A stretch of 23,253 nt of DNA from a virus: IMG/VR virus record IMGVR_UViG_3300044949_000493, positions 1 to 23,253 of that record; one strand, 5' to 3'. Positions 1 through 5,276 of the stretch are shown piece after piece. The position numbers were made by a program, and so were the translations under genes. Under the pieces are notes generated by a model, which worked only from the letters and a program-made list of their open reading frames with translations, ran no database searches and was not told the DNA's origin. The number at the start of each line of letters is the position of its first letter. Within the stretch, counting starts at the first letter, position 1.

Positions 1-296
1 TTCTTTACCAGTCTTGCCATATCCTCCATAAGCAAGGAAAGTATTACATCGTCCACTTCAAGGAACTTTTTGAATTGGATGGTAAGCCAAGCAATATGTC
101 AGACAATGACATTCAACGCCGAAATACTATTGCCAATCTAATGGCTGAGTGGGGATTGGTAACATTGGTTGATCCTGCAAAGTCTAAAGACAACGTTGCG
201 CCATTGAGCCAGATCAAGATCCTTCCGTTCAAGGAAAAGGCTGATTGGCAGTTGGTGTCCAAGTATACAATCGGGAAGAAAAAGAAAGAGGCATAA
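1..296 (+). CDS. regA: RegA translational repressor, 3' part (5' end outside window)
   Basis: The reading frame is open from base 3 to the TAA at 294-296, giving 97 residues with no start in the window. The segments LYQSCHIL, YYIVHFKEL, MDGKPS, IANLMAEWGLV and KYTIG line up with T4 RegA from about residue 33 of its 122 to its C-terminus, so roughly a quarter is missing. RegA is known in T4 as an RNA-binding protein that competes with ribosomes at the start sites of many early mRNAs, including its own. The protein ends in a lysine-rich tail (KKKKEA). The dUTPase gene starts 4 bases downstream, so the two are probably cotranscribed. In T4 the next gene would be the DNA polymerase; here it lies 12.3 kb away. 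An in-frame TTG at 75 is not the start, because homology continues upstream of it. Confidence 0.93.
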   Translation, partial: LYQSCHILHKQGKYYIVHFKELFELDGKPSNMSDNDIQRRNTIANLMAEWGLVTLVDPAKSKDNVAPLSQIKILPFKEKADWQLVSKYTIGKKKKEA

Positions 297-299
297 TTT

Positions 300-863
300 A
301 TGATTCAATTGGGTATGTACCGAATGAGTGATGATGTGATTGTTCCGAGTTACGGAACTTCAATGTCAACTTGTTTTGATTTGAGTTTTTTCCCACTAGA
401 TGCAACGGTCAAAGGCTATGATGCATCTAATAATCCGATTTCACAATACGTCAATGGTCACGGTGAGATTTCCATTTATCCTGGTGATCGCCTTTTGATC
501 CCAACTGGAATCATTCTCAAGGTTGTGCGAAACATGACCATTGAGACGTATTCTGATATTGCCAAAGACCAACTGCCTTTGAAGCACTACAGCATTCGCT
601 TGCATGCGCGTTCTGGGCTTGCTCTCAAGAAGGGATTGGTTCTAGCCAATTCAGAGGGTGTCGTTGACGTTGACTATCAAGAACAGATTTTTGTCATTCT
701 CACAAACATTTCGTCCATGGGAGCAGTCTTGAAAAAAGGCGATCGAATTGCTCAGGCTGAAGTGGTTTGCAATGAGCCATTTGAGTTTGTAGAGTTTGGA
801 ATTGCTCCAGAGAAATATTCCGAAAGAGAAGGTGGATTTGGTTCCACAGGCGTCTCTGTCTGA
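300..863 (+). CDS. dut: dUTP diphosphatase (dUTPase), trimeric type
   Basis: This 187-aa protein carries the five dUTPase motifs in order: motif I around residues 20-28 (STCFDLSF), motif II at 103-112 (ARSGLALKKG), motif III at 120-128 (GVVDVDYQE), motif IV at 147-152 (GDRIAQ) and the P-loop-like motif V at 176-184 (REGGFGSTG). The enzyme hydrolyses dUTP to dUMP and pyrophosphate, keeping uracil out of DNA and feeding dTMP synthesis. It is longer than bacterial dUTPases (about 150 aa) because of inserts near residues 36-56 and 78-96. Motif I has Cys-Phe where Gly-Tyr/Phe is usual, motif III lacks the usual Gly-Glu after the Tyr, and motif V is one residue short between Arg and GGFGSTG. A purine-rich stretch (AAAGAGG, 285-291) is a well-spaced ribosome-binding site. 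The dCMP deaminase downstream supplies the same pathway. Confidence 0.92.
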   Translation: MIQLGMYRMSDDVIVPSYGTSMSTCFDLSFFPLDATVKGYDASNNPISQYVNGHGEISIYPGDRLLIPTGIILKVVRNMTIETYSDIAKDQLPLKHYSIRLHARSGLALKKGLVLANSEGVVDVDYQEQIFVILTNISSMGAVLKKGDRIAQAEVVCNEPFEFVEFGIAPEKYSEREGGFGSTGVSV

Positions 864-871
864 TATAAATA
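864..871 (+). promoter_or_regulatory. T4-type late promoter
   Basis: The octamer TATAAATA is the exact T4 late-promoter consensus, recognised by the phage sigma factor gp55 with RNA polymerase. It starts right after the dUTPase stop codon and lies in one of the few real intergenic gaps. Transcription would begin about 6-8 bases downstream, near 878, giving a leader of about 55 nt before the Hsp20 start at 934. About one such octamer per strand is expected by chance in 23 kb at this base composition, so its position is the main support. Confidence 0.7.
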
Positions 872-875
872 GAAG

Positions 876-898
876 TGGAATGCCCAATTGGGGTTCCA
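876..898 (+). other. Hairpin at the 5' end of the predicted late transcript
   Basis: TGGAA (876-880) pairs with TTCCA (894-898), and CCC (883-885) with GGG (890-892), around an AATT loop with a small internal bulge. No T-tract follows, so this does not look like an intrinsic terminator. The predicted late start falls inside or just before it, so it could form a 5'-terminal stem that protects the mRNA. That role is inferred. Confidence 0.5.
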
Positions 899-933
899 TG
901 ACTATAAACTTGCTTATTTAAGGAGTAAACAAA

Positions 934-1374
934 ATGACAAATCTAAGCACATTAACATCTGTCAACTATGAGCGTTATCTTCCATCCCTTCTGGGATTTG
1001 AAAGCGCATTCGCCGCACTCGATAACGCCTCTCATCTACTAACGTCTGGCGCTTCTGCTTTTCCACCTGTGAACGTCGTCAAGAAAGACGAATATAATTT
1101 TGTGGTTGAACTTGCAGTTGCTGGATACAAACTAGATGAAATTGACATTACTGCAGAAAAGAACTCACTCAAAGTGACTGGCAAGAAAACAGAGACTGAT
1201 GATCGTCAATATCTCGTAAAGGGTATTGCTGGTCGTTCATTCTCACGCCAGTTTGTTCTTTCTGATACAGTAGTCGTTCGTGGTGCTGAACTTGCTGATG
1301 GCATTCTTTCTATTCAATTAGAGAACGTCATTCCTGAAGAACAGAAACCTCGTAAGATTGAAATTCGTAAATAA
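934..1374 (+). CDS. Hsp20/alpha-crystallin small heat-shock protein
   Basis: This 146-aa protein has the IbpA-like layout: a variable N-terminal arm to about residue 40, an alpha-crystallin domain from about 42 to 135, and a short basic C-terminal tail ending PRKIEIRK. Typical segments are FPPVNVVKKDEYNFVVELAV near the start of the domain and ELADGILSIQLENVIPEE near its end. Small heat-shock proteins are ATP-independent holdases, and relatives occur in many T4-like cyanophages and other marine myoviruses. The start is well set by TAAGGAG about 8 bases upstream. A perfect late promoter lies 63 bases upstream, suggesting expression during virion assembly, perhaps to protect assembling capsid or tail proteins (inference). 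The dCMP deaminase gene follows after 16 bases. Confidence 0.92.
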   Translation: MTNLSTLTSVNYERYLPSLLGFESAFAALDNASHLLTSGASAFPPVNVVKKDEYNFVVELAVAGYKLDEIDITAEKNSLKVTGKKTETDDRQYLVKGIAGRSFSRQFVLSDTVVVRGAELADGILSIQLENVIPEEQKPRKIEIRK

Positions 1375-1390
1375 CCATTGAGACTATATT

Positions 1391-1882
1391 ATGAATTATG
1401 ATGAACTCTCGTGGGATGAATTGTTTATCTTACAGGCTGCTCTGATTTCTCAGAAAAGCAAAGACCCCAGTACTAAGGTCGGTTGCATTATTGTCAATGA
1501 TGATAATGTGATTCTTAGTACTGGGTTCAATGGCTTTCCTCGTGGTATCGAAGAAGATTGGAAAGATCGCTGGAAGCGTCCAGAAAAGTATCACTGGGTT
1601 GAGCACGCTGAACGTAACGCAATCTTCAATGCCGCTCGCGTTGGAGTTTCTCTCAACAACTCACGCGCATATCTAAACTGGGAACCGAAACCCTGCGCTG
1701 ATTGCACACGCGCATTGATTCAGGCTGGCATCAAGGAAGTTATCGGACCAAACCGAAAGTTTACTGGGGCTGGTGCAGGTAAGCATTACTCGATCGACCA
1801 CGCCGAAACTATGCTCCGCGAGGCAGGAGTCCGAATACGGTATTTCGACCTTCCCCCAGACCTATCCTACGGTCCAGAATAG
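1391..1882 (+). CDS. dCMP deaminase (ComE/dCMP deaminase family)
   Basis: This 163-aa protein has the zinc-dependent cytidine/deoxycytidylate deaminase signature: HAE at residues 72-74 (His ligand and catalytic Glu) and PCADC at 101-105 (two Cys ligands). DPSTKVGCIIV at 25-35 and GFNGFPRG at 45-52 are typical of the dCMP deaminase/ComEB group. It would deaminate dCMP to dUMP, the substrate for thymidylate synthase; the dUTPase two genes upstream feeds the same pool. T4 has an equivalent (cd). The start ATG has only a weak ribosome-binding site (TGAGA), so translation may be partly coupled to the Hsp20 gene 16 bases upstream. The last 20 residues after RIRYFDLPPD are probably a loose tail. Confidence 0.9.
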   Translation: MNYDELSWDELFILQAALISQKSKDPSTKVGCIIVNDDNVILSTGFNGFPRGIEEDWKDRWKRPEKYHWVEHAERNAIFNAARVGVSLNNSRAYLNWEPKPCADCTRALIQAGIKEVIGPNRKFTGAGAGKHYSIDHAETMLREAGVRIRYFDLPPDLSYGPE

Positions 1883-1886
1883 ACCG

Positions 1887-1921
1887 CTCTCTCGGCTCTC
1901 TCCTCGGCGAGAGAGGGTGTC
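1887..1921 (+). other. Inverted repeat with two competing left arms after dCMP deaminase (possible terminator)
   Basis: GAGAGAG (1909-1915) can pair with either of two CTCTCTC copies, at 1887-1893 or 1896-1902. The nearer copy gives a 7-bp stem with a CTCGGC loop. The farther copy can be extended by GAC (1882-1884) pairing with GTC (1919-1921). The structure lies between the deaminase stop and a new promoter, where a terminator would be expected, but no T-tract follows at once. It may be a 3'-end-stabilising or factor-dependent stop. Confidence 0.4.
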
Positions 1922-1957
1922 GTAAGTTATTGATTCTATTAGGGTTTTTACTATTGC
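1921..1957 (+). repeat. Promoter-upstream direct repeat, copy A
   Basis: This 37-bp block matches 2663-2699 with one mismatch (T1928 against C2670). It runs up to and into the -35 element of the promoter at 1954-1982. The downstream start region (CTTATGAAAT, then GCGAAAACAC) is also shared with copy B, while the spacer bases between diverge. Preservation of the block upstream of the -35 suggests a binding site for an activator or polymerase alpha subunit, or recent duplication of a whole promoter cassette. Confidence 0.9.
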
Positions 1958-1982
1958 CTTTTTCGGTTGTTTTTGCTATAAT
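1954..1982 (+). promoter_or_regulatory. Sigma70-type promoter, copy A, predicted leaderless start
   Basis: TTGCCT (1954-1959), a 17-bp spacer and a perfect TATAAT (1977-1982). Only six bases separate the -10 box from the ATG at 1989, so the usual start of transcription falls on the A of the start codon. No Shine-Dalgarno sequence is present. The same geometry is seen in copy B. Confidence 0.8.
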
Positions 1983-1988
1983 TCTCTT

Positions 1989-2258
1989 ATGAAATGCGAA
2001 AACACTGTGAAAATTGGTGACGTAGTCAAGAGCCTTGACTTCGTTGGCGTCAATGACTGCTACTATGTCGGTCTCGTTATGGGCGTCAGCAAGATGGATG
2101 GTACGTTCCGCGCCAAGACCATCAAGCGTGTGTGGCGCGGTGAGGTAGATTATAAGAAAATCTACAATGACTTCTTCGTCGCTCCGCTTCCTGGCAATCA
2201 TCTTCTGGATGATCTGGAAGAAAATATTCGCGACCCTCGCATTCAGGTGGTTGCCTAA
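1989..2258 (+). CDS. Unknown small protein with KOW/SH3-like beginning
   Basis: This 89-aa protein is not recognised. The segment IGDVVKSLDFVGVNDCYYVGLVMGV, then RAKTIKRVW, has the alternating pattern of a small beta-barrel (a flow of strands around turns), but no family can be named with confidence. The start is fixed by the promoter 6 bases upstream and is probably translated from a leaderless mRNA. Its first codons (MKCENT) match those of the gene at 2731 (MKYENT), which sits behind the second copy of the same promoter. The stop overlaps the next start (TAATG at 2256-2260), making it the first gene of a three-gene run to 2667. Confidence 0.75.
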   Translation: MKCENTVKIGDVVKSLDFVGVNDCYYVGLVMGVSKMDGTFRAKTIKRVWRGEVDYKKIYNDFFVAPLPGNHLLDDLEENIRDPRIQVVA

Positions 2259-2458
2259 TGAATATCAGCGAAGCAGTCGAGATTATTGAGCAGCAAGCCA
2301 AGCGAGATGGCGTTAGTGTTCTTGAACTTCTCGAGACCCTCGACAGGTATGGTGCTCTTTGGTATATCCAAGAAGCCAAGTTGGGCATTGAGTTCCTCAC
2401 CGCATTCAACATCTTCATGGATTCTGGTCGTAAAATGTTTGCAAAGGTGGAAGCGTAA
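2258..2458 (+). CDS. Unknown small helical protein
   Basis: This 66-aa protein is not recognised. It reads as mostly helical (EAVEIIEQQAKRDG, VLELLETLDRYG, EFLTAFNIFMDSGRKMF) with no membrane segment and no Cys. The ATG overlaps the preceding stop as TAATG, and its own stop overlaps the next ATG the same way, so its translation is probably coupled to both neighbours. It shares the phrase EAKLGIEF/EAKLNWRN with the next gene, a hint of distant paralogy that is too short to press. Confidence 0.7.
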   Translation: MNISEAVEIIEQQAKRDGVSVLELLETLDRYGALWYIQEAKLGIEFLTAFNIFMDSGRKMFAKVEA

Positions 2459-2667
2459 TGACAATTCCCTACTATGAAATGTTCTCCGACGAAGGCAACG
2501 CTGTAGTCCATCGCGATATCGTGTTGTTCGCTCGCGAAGCCAAGTTGAATTGGAGAAATGTTCAGGCTATGCTGAACGATCTCAGTCAGATTGAGAAATA
2601 TAGCGAAGCGTCTGATACCGCAGTTCGCGAGGCAGTTTACGCTGCTCTTTTTACGGAGGTTGCGTAA
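2458..2667 (+). CDS. Unknown small protein
   Basis: This 69-aa protein is not recognised. It is acidic and probably helical after residue 20 (LFAREAKLNWRNVQAMLNDL, then SQIEKYSEASDTAVREAVYA). The start is set by a TAATG overlap with the gene before. Its stop (TAA at 2665-2667) lies inside the second copy of the repeated promoter-upstream block, so this copy partly overlaps coding sequence. Confidence 0.7.
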   Translation: MTIPYYEMFSDEGNAVVHRDIVLFAREAKLNWRNVQAMLNDLSQIEKYSEASDTAVREAVYAALFTEVA

Positions 2668-2699
2668 GTCATTGATTCTATTAGGGTTTTTACTATTGC
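2663..2699 (+). repeat. Promoter-upstream direct repeat, copy B
   Basis: Matches 1921-1957 at 36 of 37 positions. The first bases overlap the stop codon of the gene ending at 2667. It carries the -35 element of the promoter at 2696-2724. Together with copy A it brackets the three-gene run 1989-2667. Confidence 0.9.
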
Positions 2700-2724
2700 G
2701 TTTTTTCGCTCTGTAGGCTATAAT
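2696..2724 (+). promoter_or_regulatory. Sigma70-type promoter, copy B, predicted leaderless start
   Basis: TTGCGT (2696-2701), a 17-bp spacer and TATAAT (2719-2724). The ATG at 2731 follows after six bases, as in copy A, with no Shine-Dalgarno sequence between. The spacer differs from copy A at many positions while both boxes and the distance to the ATG are kept, which suggests selection rather than simple recent copying. Confidence 0.8.
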
Positions 2725-2730
2725 ATTCTT

Positions 2731-2907
2731 ATGAAATACGAAAACACAGAAATGGATGCGCTCCTTCTTATCGCTGAAAAGGACAAGGAGATCGAGCGGC
2801 TGCGCGCGGTGCTAAACAAACTTGAATACTATAGCGATGGCATCACCCTTCGGCTATACCCTACTGAATCTGAAGTGGAAGTTGCGCTGAGGGATCCTAA
2901 TGTCTAA
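2731..2907 (+). CDS. Unknown 58-aa protein behind promoter copy B
   Basis: The frame opens with MKYENTEMDALLLIAEKD, continues as a charged helix (KEIERLRAVLNKLEYY) and ends at TAA 2905-2907. The middle (residues 12-32) has a heptad-like spacing that could be a short coiled coil; similar coiled-coil peptides are common in phage accessory regions. The first codons match those of the gene at 1989. The start is set by the promoter 6 bases upstream. The end overlaps the next ATG by 8 bases. Confidence 0.65.
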   Translation: MKYENTEMDALLLIAEKDKEIERLRAVLNKLEYYSDGITLRLYPTESEVEVALRDPNV

Positions 2908-3037
2908 TTACACCGTTCTGTATTCTACTTTTCGTCGTGGGTTCGCCGAGCAGTATATGTCCGAGCGCAACATTCCTAACAGTGTGTTGTGGTTGATGGG
3001 CAACGGCGAGTGGCAAGTTCGTGTCTATTCGGAGTAA
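2900..3037 (+). CDS. Unknown 45-aa protein
   Basis: A short frame (MSNYTVLYSTFRRGFAEQYM at the start, WQVRVYSE at the end) beginning 8 bases inside the previous gene. It is aromatic-rich and basic, with no membrane segment. I do not recognise it. Support comes from the tight overlap with the upstream gene, the 5-base gap to the next gene, and the lack of any other good frame here. Confidence 0.6.
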   Translation: MSNYTVLYSTFRRGFAEQYMSERNIPNSVLWLMGNGEWQVRVYSE

Positions 3038-3042
3038 CATAG

Positions 3043-3390
3043 ATGCCCAAGAAGGTTGCAGTAAATCTAAACGAAATCGGCAATTCCTGCTACGCAGTAT
3101 TGTGTCCGAGCGTTGGCTATCTTAAGATTGTGTGGGGGGAAGTTCAATTCGAAAAGAACATACCAAGAGCGAGCGGCATCTTCAATACCGAAGCGGAAGC
3201 GCAAGTTGCTTTGACAAATGCAATTGAAAATGCCAACAAAGAATATAAAAAAGAACTCGAGAACGAAGAGCGCGACAAGCGATTTGGTCGTTGGGTTCCT
3301 GGACGTTTTTTTGTAAAACGAAGCAAGGAAACACTCGATAACGCCAAGAGGGCGATAATCGTGAAGATTGGTGTAACGGCAGTTTCTTGA
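3043..3390 (+). CDS. Unknown basic protein, 115 aa
   Basis: Not recognised. The N-terminal half looks beta-rich (GNSCYAVLCPSVGYLKIVWG), followed by a charged helix (EAEAQVALTNAIENANKEYK, then KELENEERDKRFG) and a basic C-terminal part. GGAG at 3031-3034 is 8 bases before the ATG and fixes the start. The stop (TGA, 3388-3390) overlaps the leader of the next gene. Confidence 0.7.
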   Translation: MPKKVAVNLNEIGNSCYAVLCPSVGYLKIVWGEVQFEKNIPRASGIFNTEAEAQVALTNAIENANKEYKKELENEERDKRFGRWVPGRFFVKRSKETLDNAKRAIIVKIGVTAVS

Positions 3391-3404
3391 TGAGGAATGG
3401 TAAG

Positions 3405-3617
3405 ATGAAAAAGCATACTGAAACGATTCTTTCTGAAGCCATTGATCTGGTGAGTGGTGTTGATCATGTTCTTGCGAACACGATGACGCAGCATGATCTG
3501 AGTTCCAAGAACTGCTATGATCTTGCTGAGCGCCTTGAGCGCGCATGTCATATGCTCTTGGTAGTTGGCGATCGCAAGTACCAGGAAGAAATCAACCAAC
3601 TCGACAAGGTGTCGTAA
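3405..3617 (+). CDS. Unknown small helical protein, 70 aa
   Basis: Not recognised. The protein starts MKKHTETILSEAIDLVSG and is predicted to be all helical (DLAERLERACHMLLVVGDRK). The ATG at 3405 is preferred because TGAGG (3391-3395) sits 9 bases upstream. A start at ATG 3390, which would touch the previous stop, adds only five residues and lacks a ribosome-binding site. The stop overlaps the next start as TAATG. Confidence 0.7.
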   Translation: MKKHTETILSEAIDLVSGVDHVLANTMTQHDLSSKNCYDLAERLERACHMLLVVGDRKYQEEINQLDKVS

Positions 3618-3838
3618 TGGGATTCTATAAAAATTTAGAATTTGACGTGATTCAGATGTACAAGGAAGATGGTCTGCGCGAAACTGAAATTGCAAAGGTC
3701 ACTGGTCTTTCTTTGACGCAGATTCACGAGGTTCTCTCAGCGTATGAGCGCCGAGAGATGGATTATGATGAGTCCGATGAGATCGTTAGTTACGATGATC
3801 TCTCATTTGAGCCCACGGAGCCTGAAGATTATGAATAA
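3617..3838 (+). CDS. Small HTH-like protein with acidic tail
   Basis: This 73-aa protein has residues 9-43 (IQMYKEDGLRETEIAKVTG, then LSLTQIHEVLSAYERRE) that fit a helix-turn-helix of the sigma-region-4 / homeodomain-like kind: a helix, the short turn TGLS, and a recognition helix. The rest is strongly acidic (about 20 Asp/Glu in the last 30 residues), unusual for a classical DNA-binding repressor and possibly a DNA-mimic or interaction tail. The start overlaps the previous stop (TAATG). Binding to DNA is inferred from pattern only. Confidence 0.65.
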   Translation: MGFYKNLEFDVIQMYKEDGLRETEIAKVTGLSLTQIHEVLSAYERREMDYDESDEIVSYDDLSFEPTEPEDYE

Positions 3839-4037
3839 TGAAGTTGTATATCATTTGAAGGCACTTCGCGATCTTGGTTTTGCTGTTGTTGCTTTTACGC
3901 CTGAAGAATTGCGTGGTGCAGAACCAGATCATGTTGAGGATCGCCTGATCGAAATTGGCTGGGATGTGATTGATGCTTTGGCAACTGAACAGCCACTCGA
4001 GTCTCAGCAAATGTATTTTGATGGAGCGCACTACTGA
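3831..4037 (+). CDS. Unknown small acidic protein, 68 aa
   Basis: Not recognised. It starts MNNEVVYHLKALRDLGFAVV and continues with FTPEELRGAEPDHVEDRLIE; the pattern LRDLGFAVVAFTPEEL is shared by small phage proteins of unknown role. The ATG lies 8 bases inside the preceding gene, and the stop overlaps the next ATG (TGATG). Longer versions of this frame starting upstream run through the previous gene and are unlikely. Confidence 0.7.
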   Translation: MNNEVVYHLKALRDLGFAVVAFTPEELRGAEPDHVEDRLIEIGWDVIDALATEQPLESQQMYFDGAHY

Positions 4038-4129
4038 TGCGTGACGCATACGATGCTGTTGTTTGGTTCTCTGCAGGATTTGTTTTTGCTTCTGTGCTGT
4101 GGTTTGTTTTTATTGAATATGCAGTTTGA
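4037..4129 (+). CDS. 30-aa single-pass membrane peptide
   Basis: A very short frame from the TGATG overlap at 4035-4039. After MRDAYDA the rest (residues 8-30) is hydrophobic and aromatic and could form one membrane-spanning helix. The next tiny gene is also a membrane peptide. Such peptides in phages include lysis regulators and superinfection-exclusion proteins, but nothing here identifies this one. Confidence 0.45.
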   Translation: MRDAYDAVVWFSAGFVFASVLWFVFIEYAV

Positions 4130-4137
4130 GGTATAAT
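4109..4137 (+). promoter_or_regulatory. Sigma70-type promoter candidate
   Basis: TTTATT (4109-4114), 17 bp, TATAAT (4132-4137). It differs by one base from the TTTACT boxes at 5242 and 16456. The ATG at 4140 is too close to the -10 box to be transcribed from it, so this promoter would serve the gene at 4232 and those after it. Confidence 0.5.
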
Positions 4138-4139
4138 AT

Positions 4140-4229
4140 ATGGTCGATCCACTTATTGCTTTTGCTCTTGGTTTTCTCATGGGTCTTGTGCTTGGCGTTC
4201 TGATTACGATTCGCCTTCCGAGGGTCTAA
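4140..4229 (+). CDS. 29-aa single-pass membrane peptide
   Basis: The frame reads MVDPLIAFALGFLMGLVLGV then LITIRLPRV and ends at TAA 4227-4229. Residues 5-24 are a clean membrane segment with Gly spacing (GFLMGLVLG), followed by a basic end, so the C-terminus is probably cytoplasmic. The gene starts 10 bases after the previous stop and ends 2 bases before the next ATG. Function unknown. Confidence 0.5.
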   Translation: MVDPLIAFALGFLMGLVLGVLITIRLPRV

Positions 4230-4231
4230 TA

Positions 4232-4450
4232 ATGGCAACCTATCGAAGTTCAGTTCTTGCACCGAAGCCGCGAGTAACTTTCGATCCTAGCAATAACAAG
4301 CACATGCTTGACTTTGCTCGATTTGTCAAGTATAATAACTGGAAGAATGGCTGCGCGTATTATCTTGAAGATCCGTATGGTGATATTCCTTCCATGATTC
4401 GTGCTAAAATTGCTGACTACACTCTTTCTAAACTTGTAGAGAAGGTCTGA
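4232..4450 (+). CDS. Conserved T4-like phage protein of unknown function, 72 aa
   Basis: It starts MATYRSSVLAPKPRVTFDPS and includes HMLDFARFVKYNNWKNGCAY and LEDPYGDIPSMIRAKIADYT. I recall close relatives of this sequence as uncharacterised proteins in other T4-like myoviruses, but no function. Soluble, mixed charge, one Cys. The stop overlaps the following ATG (TGATG, 4448-4452). A good promoter (4308-4336) lies inside this gene. Confidence 0.8.
   Translation: MATYRSSVLAPKPRVTFDPSNNKHMLDFARFVKYNNWKNGCAYYLEDPYGDIPSMIRAKIADYTLSKLVEKV
4308..4336 (+). promoter_or_regulatory. Intragenic sigma70-type promoter
   Basis: TTGACT (4308-4313), a 17-bp spacer and TATAAT (4331-4336), matching the promoter at 8834-8862 in both boxes. 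It lies within the 4232 gene and would give a transcript starting near 4343, about 107 bases before the gene at 4450. Confidence 0.6.
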
Positions 4451-4770
4451 TGCTCATATACTGTGCCTCGCGCTTCAAGCCCAAGAAGAAGCGCAAACCC
4501 AAGGGTGTGATTGCGCAGAAGTATCGCACTTCTAGCGCAATTCTTGGCGTTGAGAAACTGCCTTCGCTTTCATATGGTCCTCGTGCTGGCGCTGATGCTG
4601 CTCGCACCATTTCATCTCTCAAGACAGAAGCATTATATACTGAGAAACGCGAGAGCATGAAATACACTGGCACGTTGGTCAAGGGTATTGCTACGATGCA
4701 TAAATCAAATGCTGTTCCTGTAATTGACGAAGAGCAGATGAAAGACATTTCACGGATGCGTCGAGGTTGA
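4450..4770 (+). CDS. Conserved T4-like phage protein of unknown function, 106 aa
   Basis: A very basic N-terminus (RFKPKKKRKPKG, residues 8-19) is followed by SSAILGVEKLPSLSYGPRAG and a more neutral C-terminal half. The basic stretch could bind nucleic acid, but I cannot name a domain. The ATG overlaps the stop of the previous gene. Its own stop (TGA, 4768-4770) overlaps an ATG that is immediately followed by TGA, so the next gene uses GTG. Confidence 0.75.
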   Translation: MLIYCASRFKPKKKRKPKGVIAQKYRTSSAILGVEKLPSLSYGPRAGADAARTISSLKTEALYTEKRESMKYTGTLVKGIATMHKSNAVPVIDEEQMKDISRMRRG

Positions 4771-4771
4771 T

Positions 4772-4924
4772 GTGAAAAATATTCTTGCGCATGTGTTGTA
4801 TTATTTGGGTCACTTTGTAAGCAAGTTTCTTACAATTACAAGAGGTTATGCTTATCCTCTTTACTGTAAGTTAATGCTGTGGAGTTTTGATCTGGATACG
4901 CAAGGTAAAATTTGGAAAAGGTAA
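4772..4924 (+). CDS. Small amphipathic phage protein, 50 aa, GTG start
   Basis: The frame starts with GTG at 4772, reads MKNILAHVLYYLGHFVSKFL, and ends CKLMLWSFDLDTQGKIWKR. The pattern of an amphipathic or membrane-associated helix followed by YxLYxKLMLWSxDLD is one I recall from short uncharacterised T4-like phage proteins. It overlaps the previous stop region (TGATGTG) and precedes the next ATG by one base. Possibly membrane-associated; role unknown. Confidence 0.7.
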   Translation: MKNILAHVLYYLGHFVSKFLTITRGYAYPLYCKLMLWSFDLDTQGKIWKR

Positions 4925-4925
4925 T

Positions 4926-5252
4926 ATGACTATTAATACAATCAAACGTCTTGGTAACAAGCGAATTAATAATCTTGAGTTACGATGGACTAATTGTCCA
5001 GTCAGCGAAGGATACTATGAGATTGTTTGCTGGCAAGGTGAAGCAGATAAAGAGTATTGCTACAGTCTTGCCATGTGGTACAAAGACAGCGAAGGCTGGA
5101 ATCTCAGATTTGTTGGCAATCGTCCGTTTGACTCGTGGAAAGTCGATCGTCATTTGTTCTGGCAACTTGCGAAATATGGCGACACCGTTGCCAATGCTGA
5201 GTTTGCATTAGAACAAAAAATGGATGATTACAAGAATCACATTTACTCTTGA
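4926..5252 (+). CDS. Conserved phage protein of unknown function, 108 aa
   Basis: The protein contains LELRWTNCPVSEGYYEIVCW, YCYSLAMWYKDSEGWNLRFV and FWQLAKYGDTVANAEFALEQ. It resembles a conserved uncharacterised family of tailed-phage proteins, rich in Trp and Tyr, probably a small mixed alpha/beta fold. The start at ATG 4926 is chosen because AAAAGG (4916-4921) lies just upstream; an ATG further up the same frame (4887) would overlap the previous gene by 38 bases. Confidence 0.75.
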   Translation: MTINTIKRLGNKRINNLELRWTNCPVSEGYYEIVCWQGEADKEYCYSLAMWYKDSEGWNLRFVGNRPFDSWKVDRHLFWQLAKYGDTVANAEFALEQKMDDYKNHIYS

Positions 5253-5270
5253 CGATTGCTATAGTATAAT
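5242..5270 (+). promoter_or_regulatory. Sigma70-type promoter, predicted leaderless start
   Basis: TTTACT (5242-5247), a 17-bp spacer and TATAAT (5265-5270). The ATG at 5277 follows after six bases, the same distance as in the two repeated promoters upstream. The TTTACT-17-TATAAT form recurs at 16456-16484. No Shine-Dalgarno sequence precedes the ATG. Confidence 0.65.
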
Positions 5271-5276
5271 AATGGT

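Noticed and set aside
5249-5254. TTGACG as the -35 box for the promoter before 5277
   Set aside because: It is only 10 bp from TATAAT; TTTACT at 5242 has the correct 17-bp spacing.
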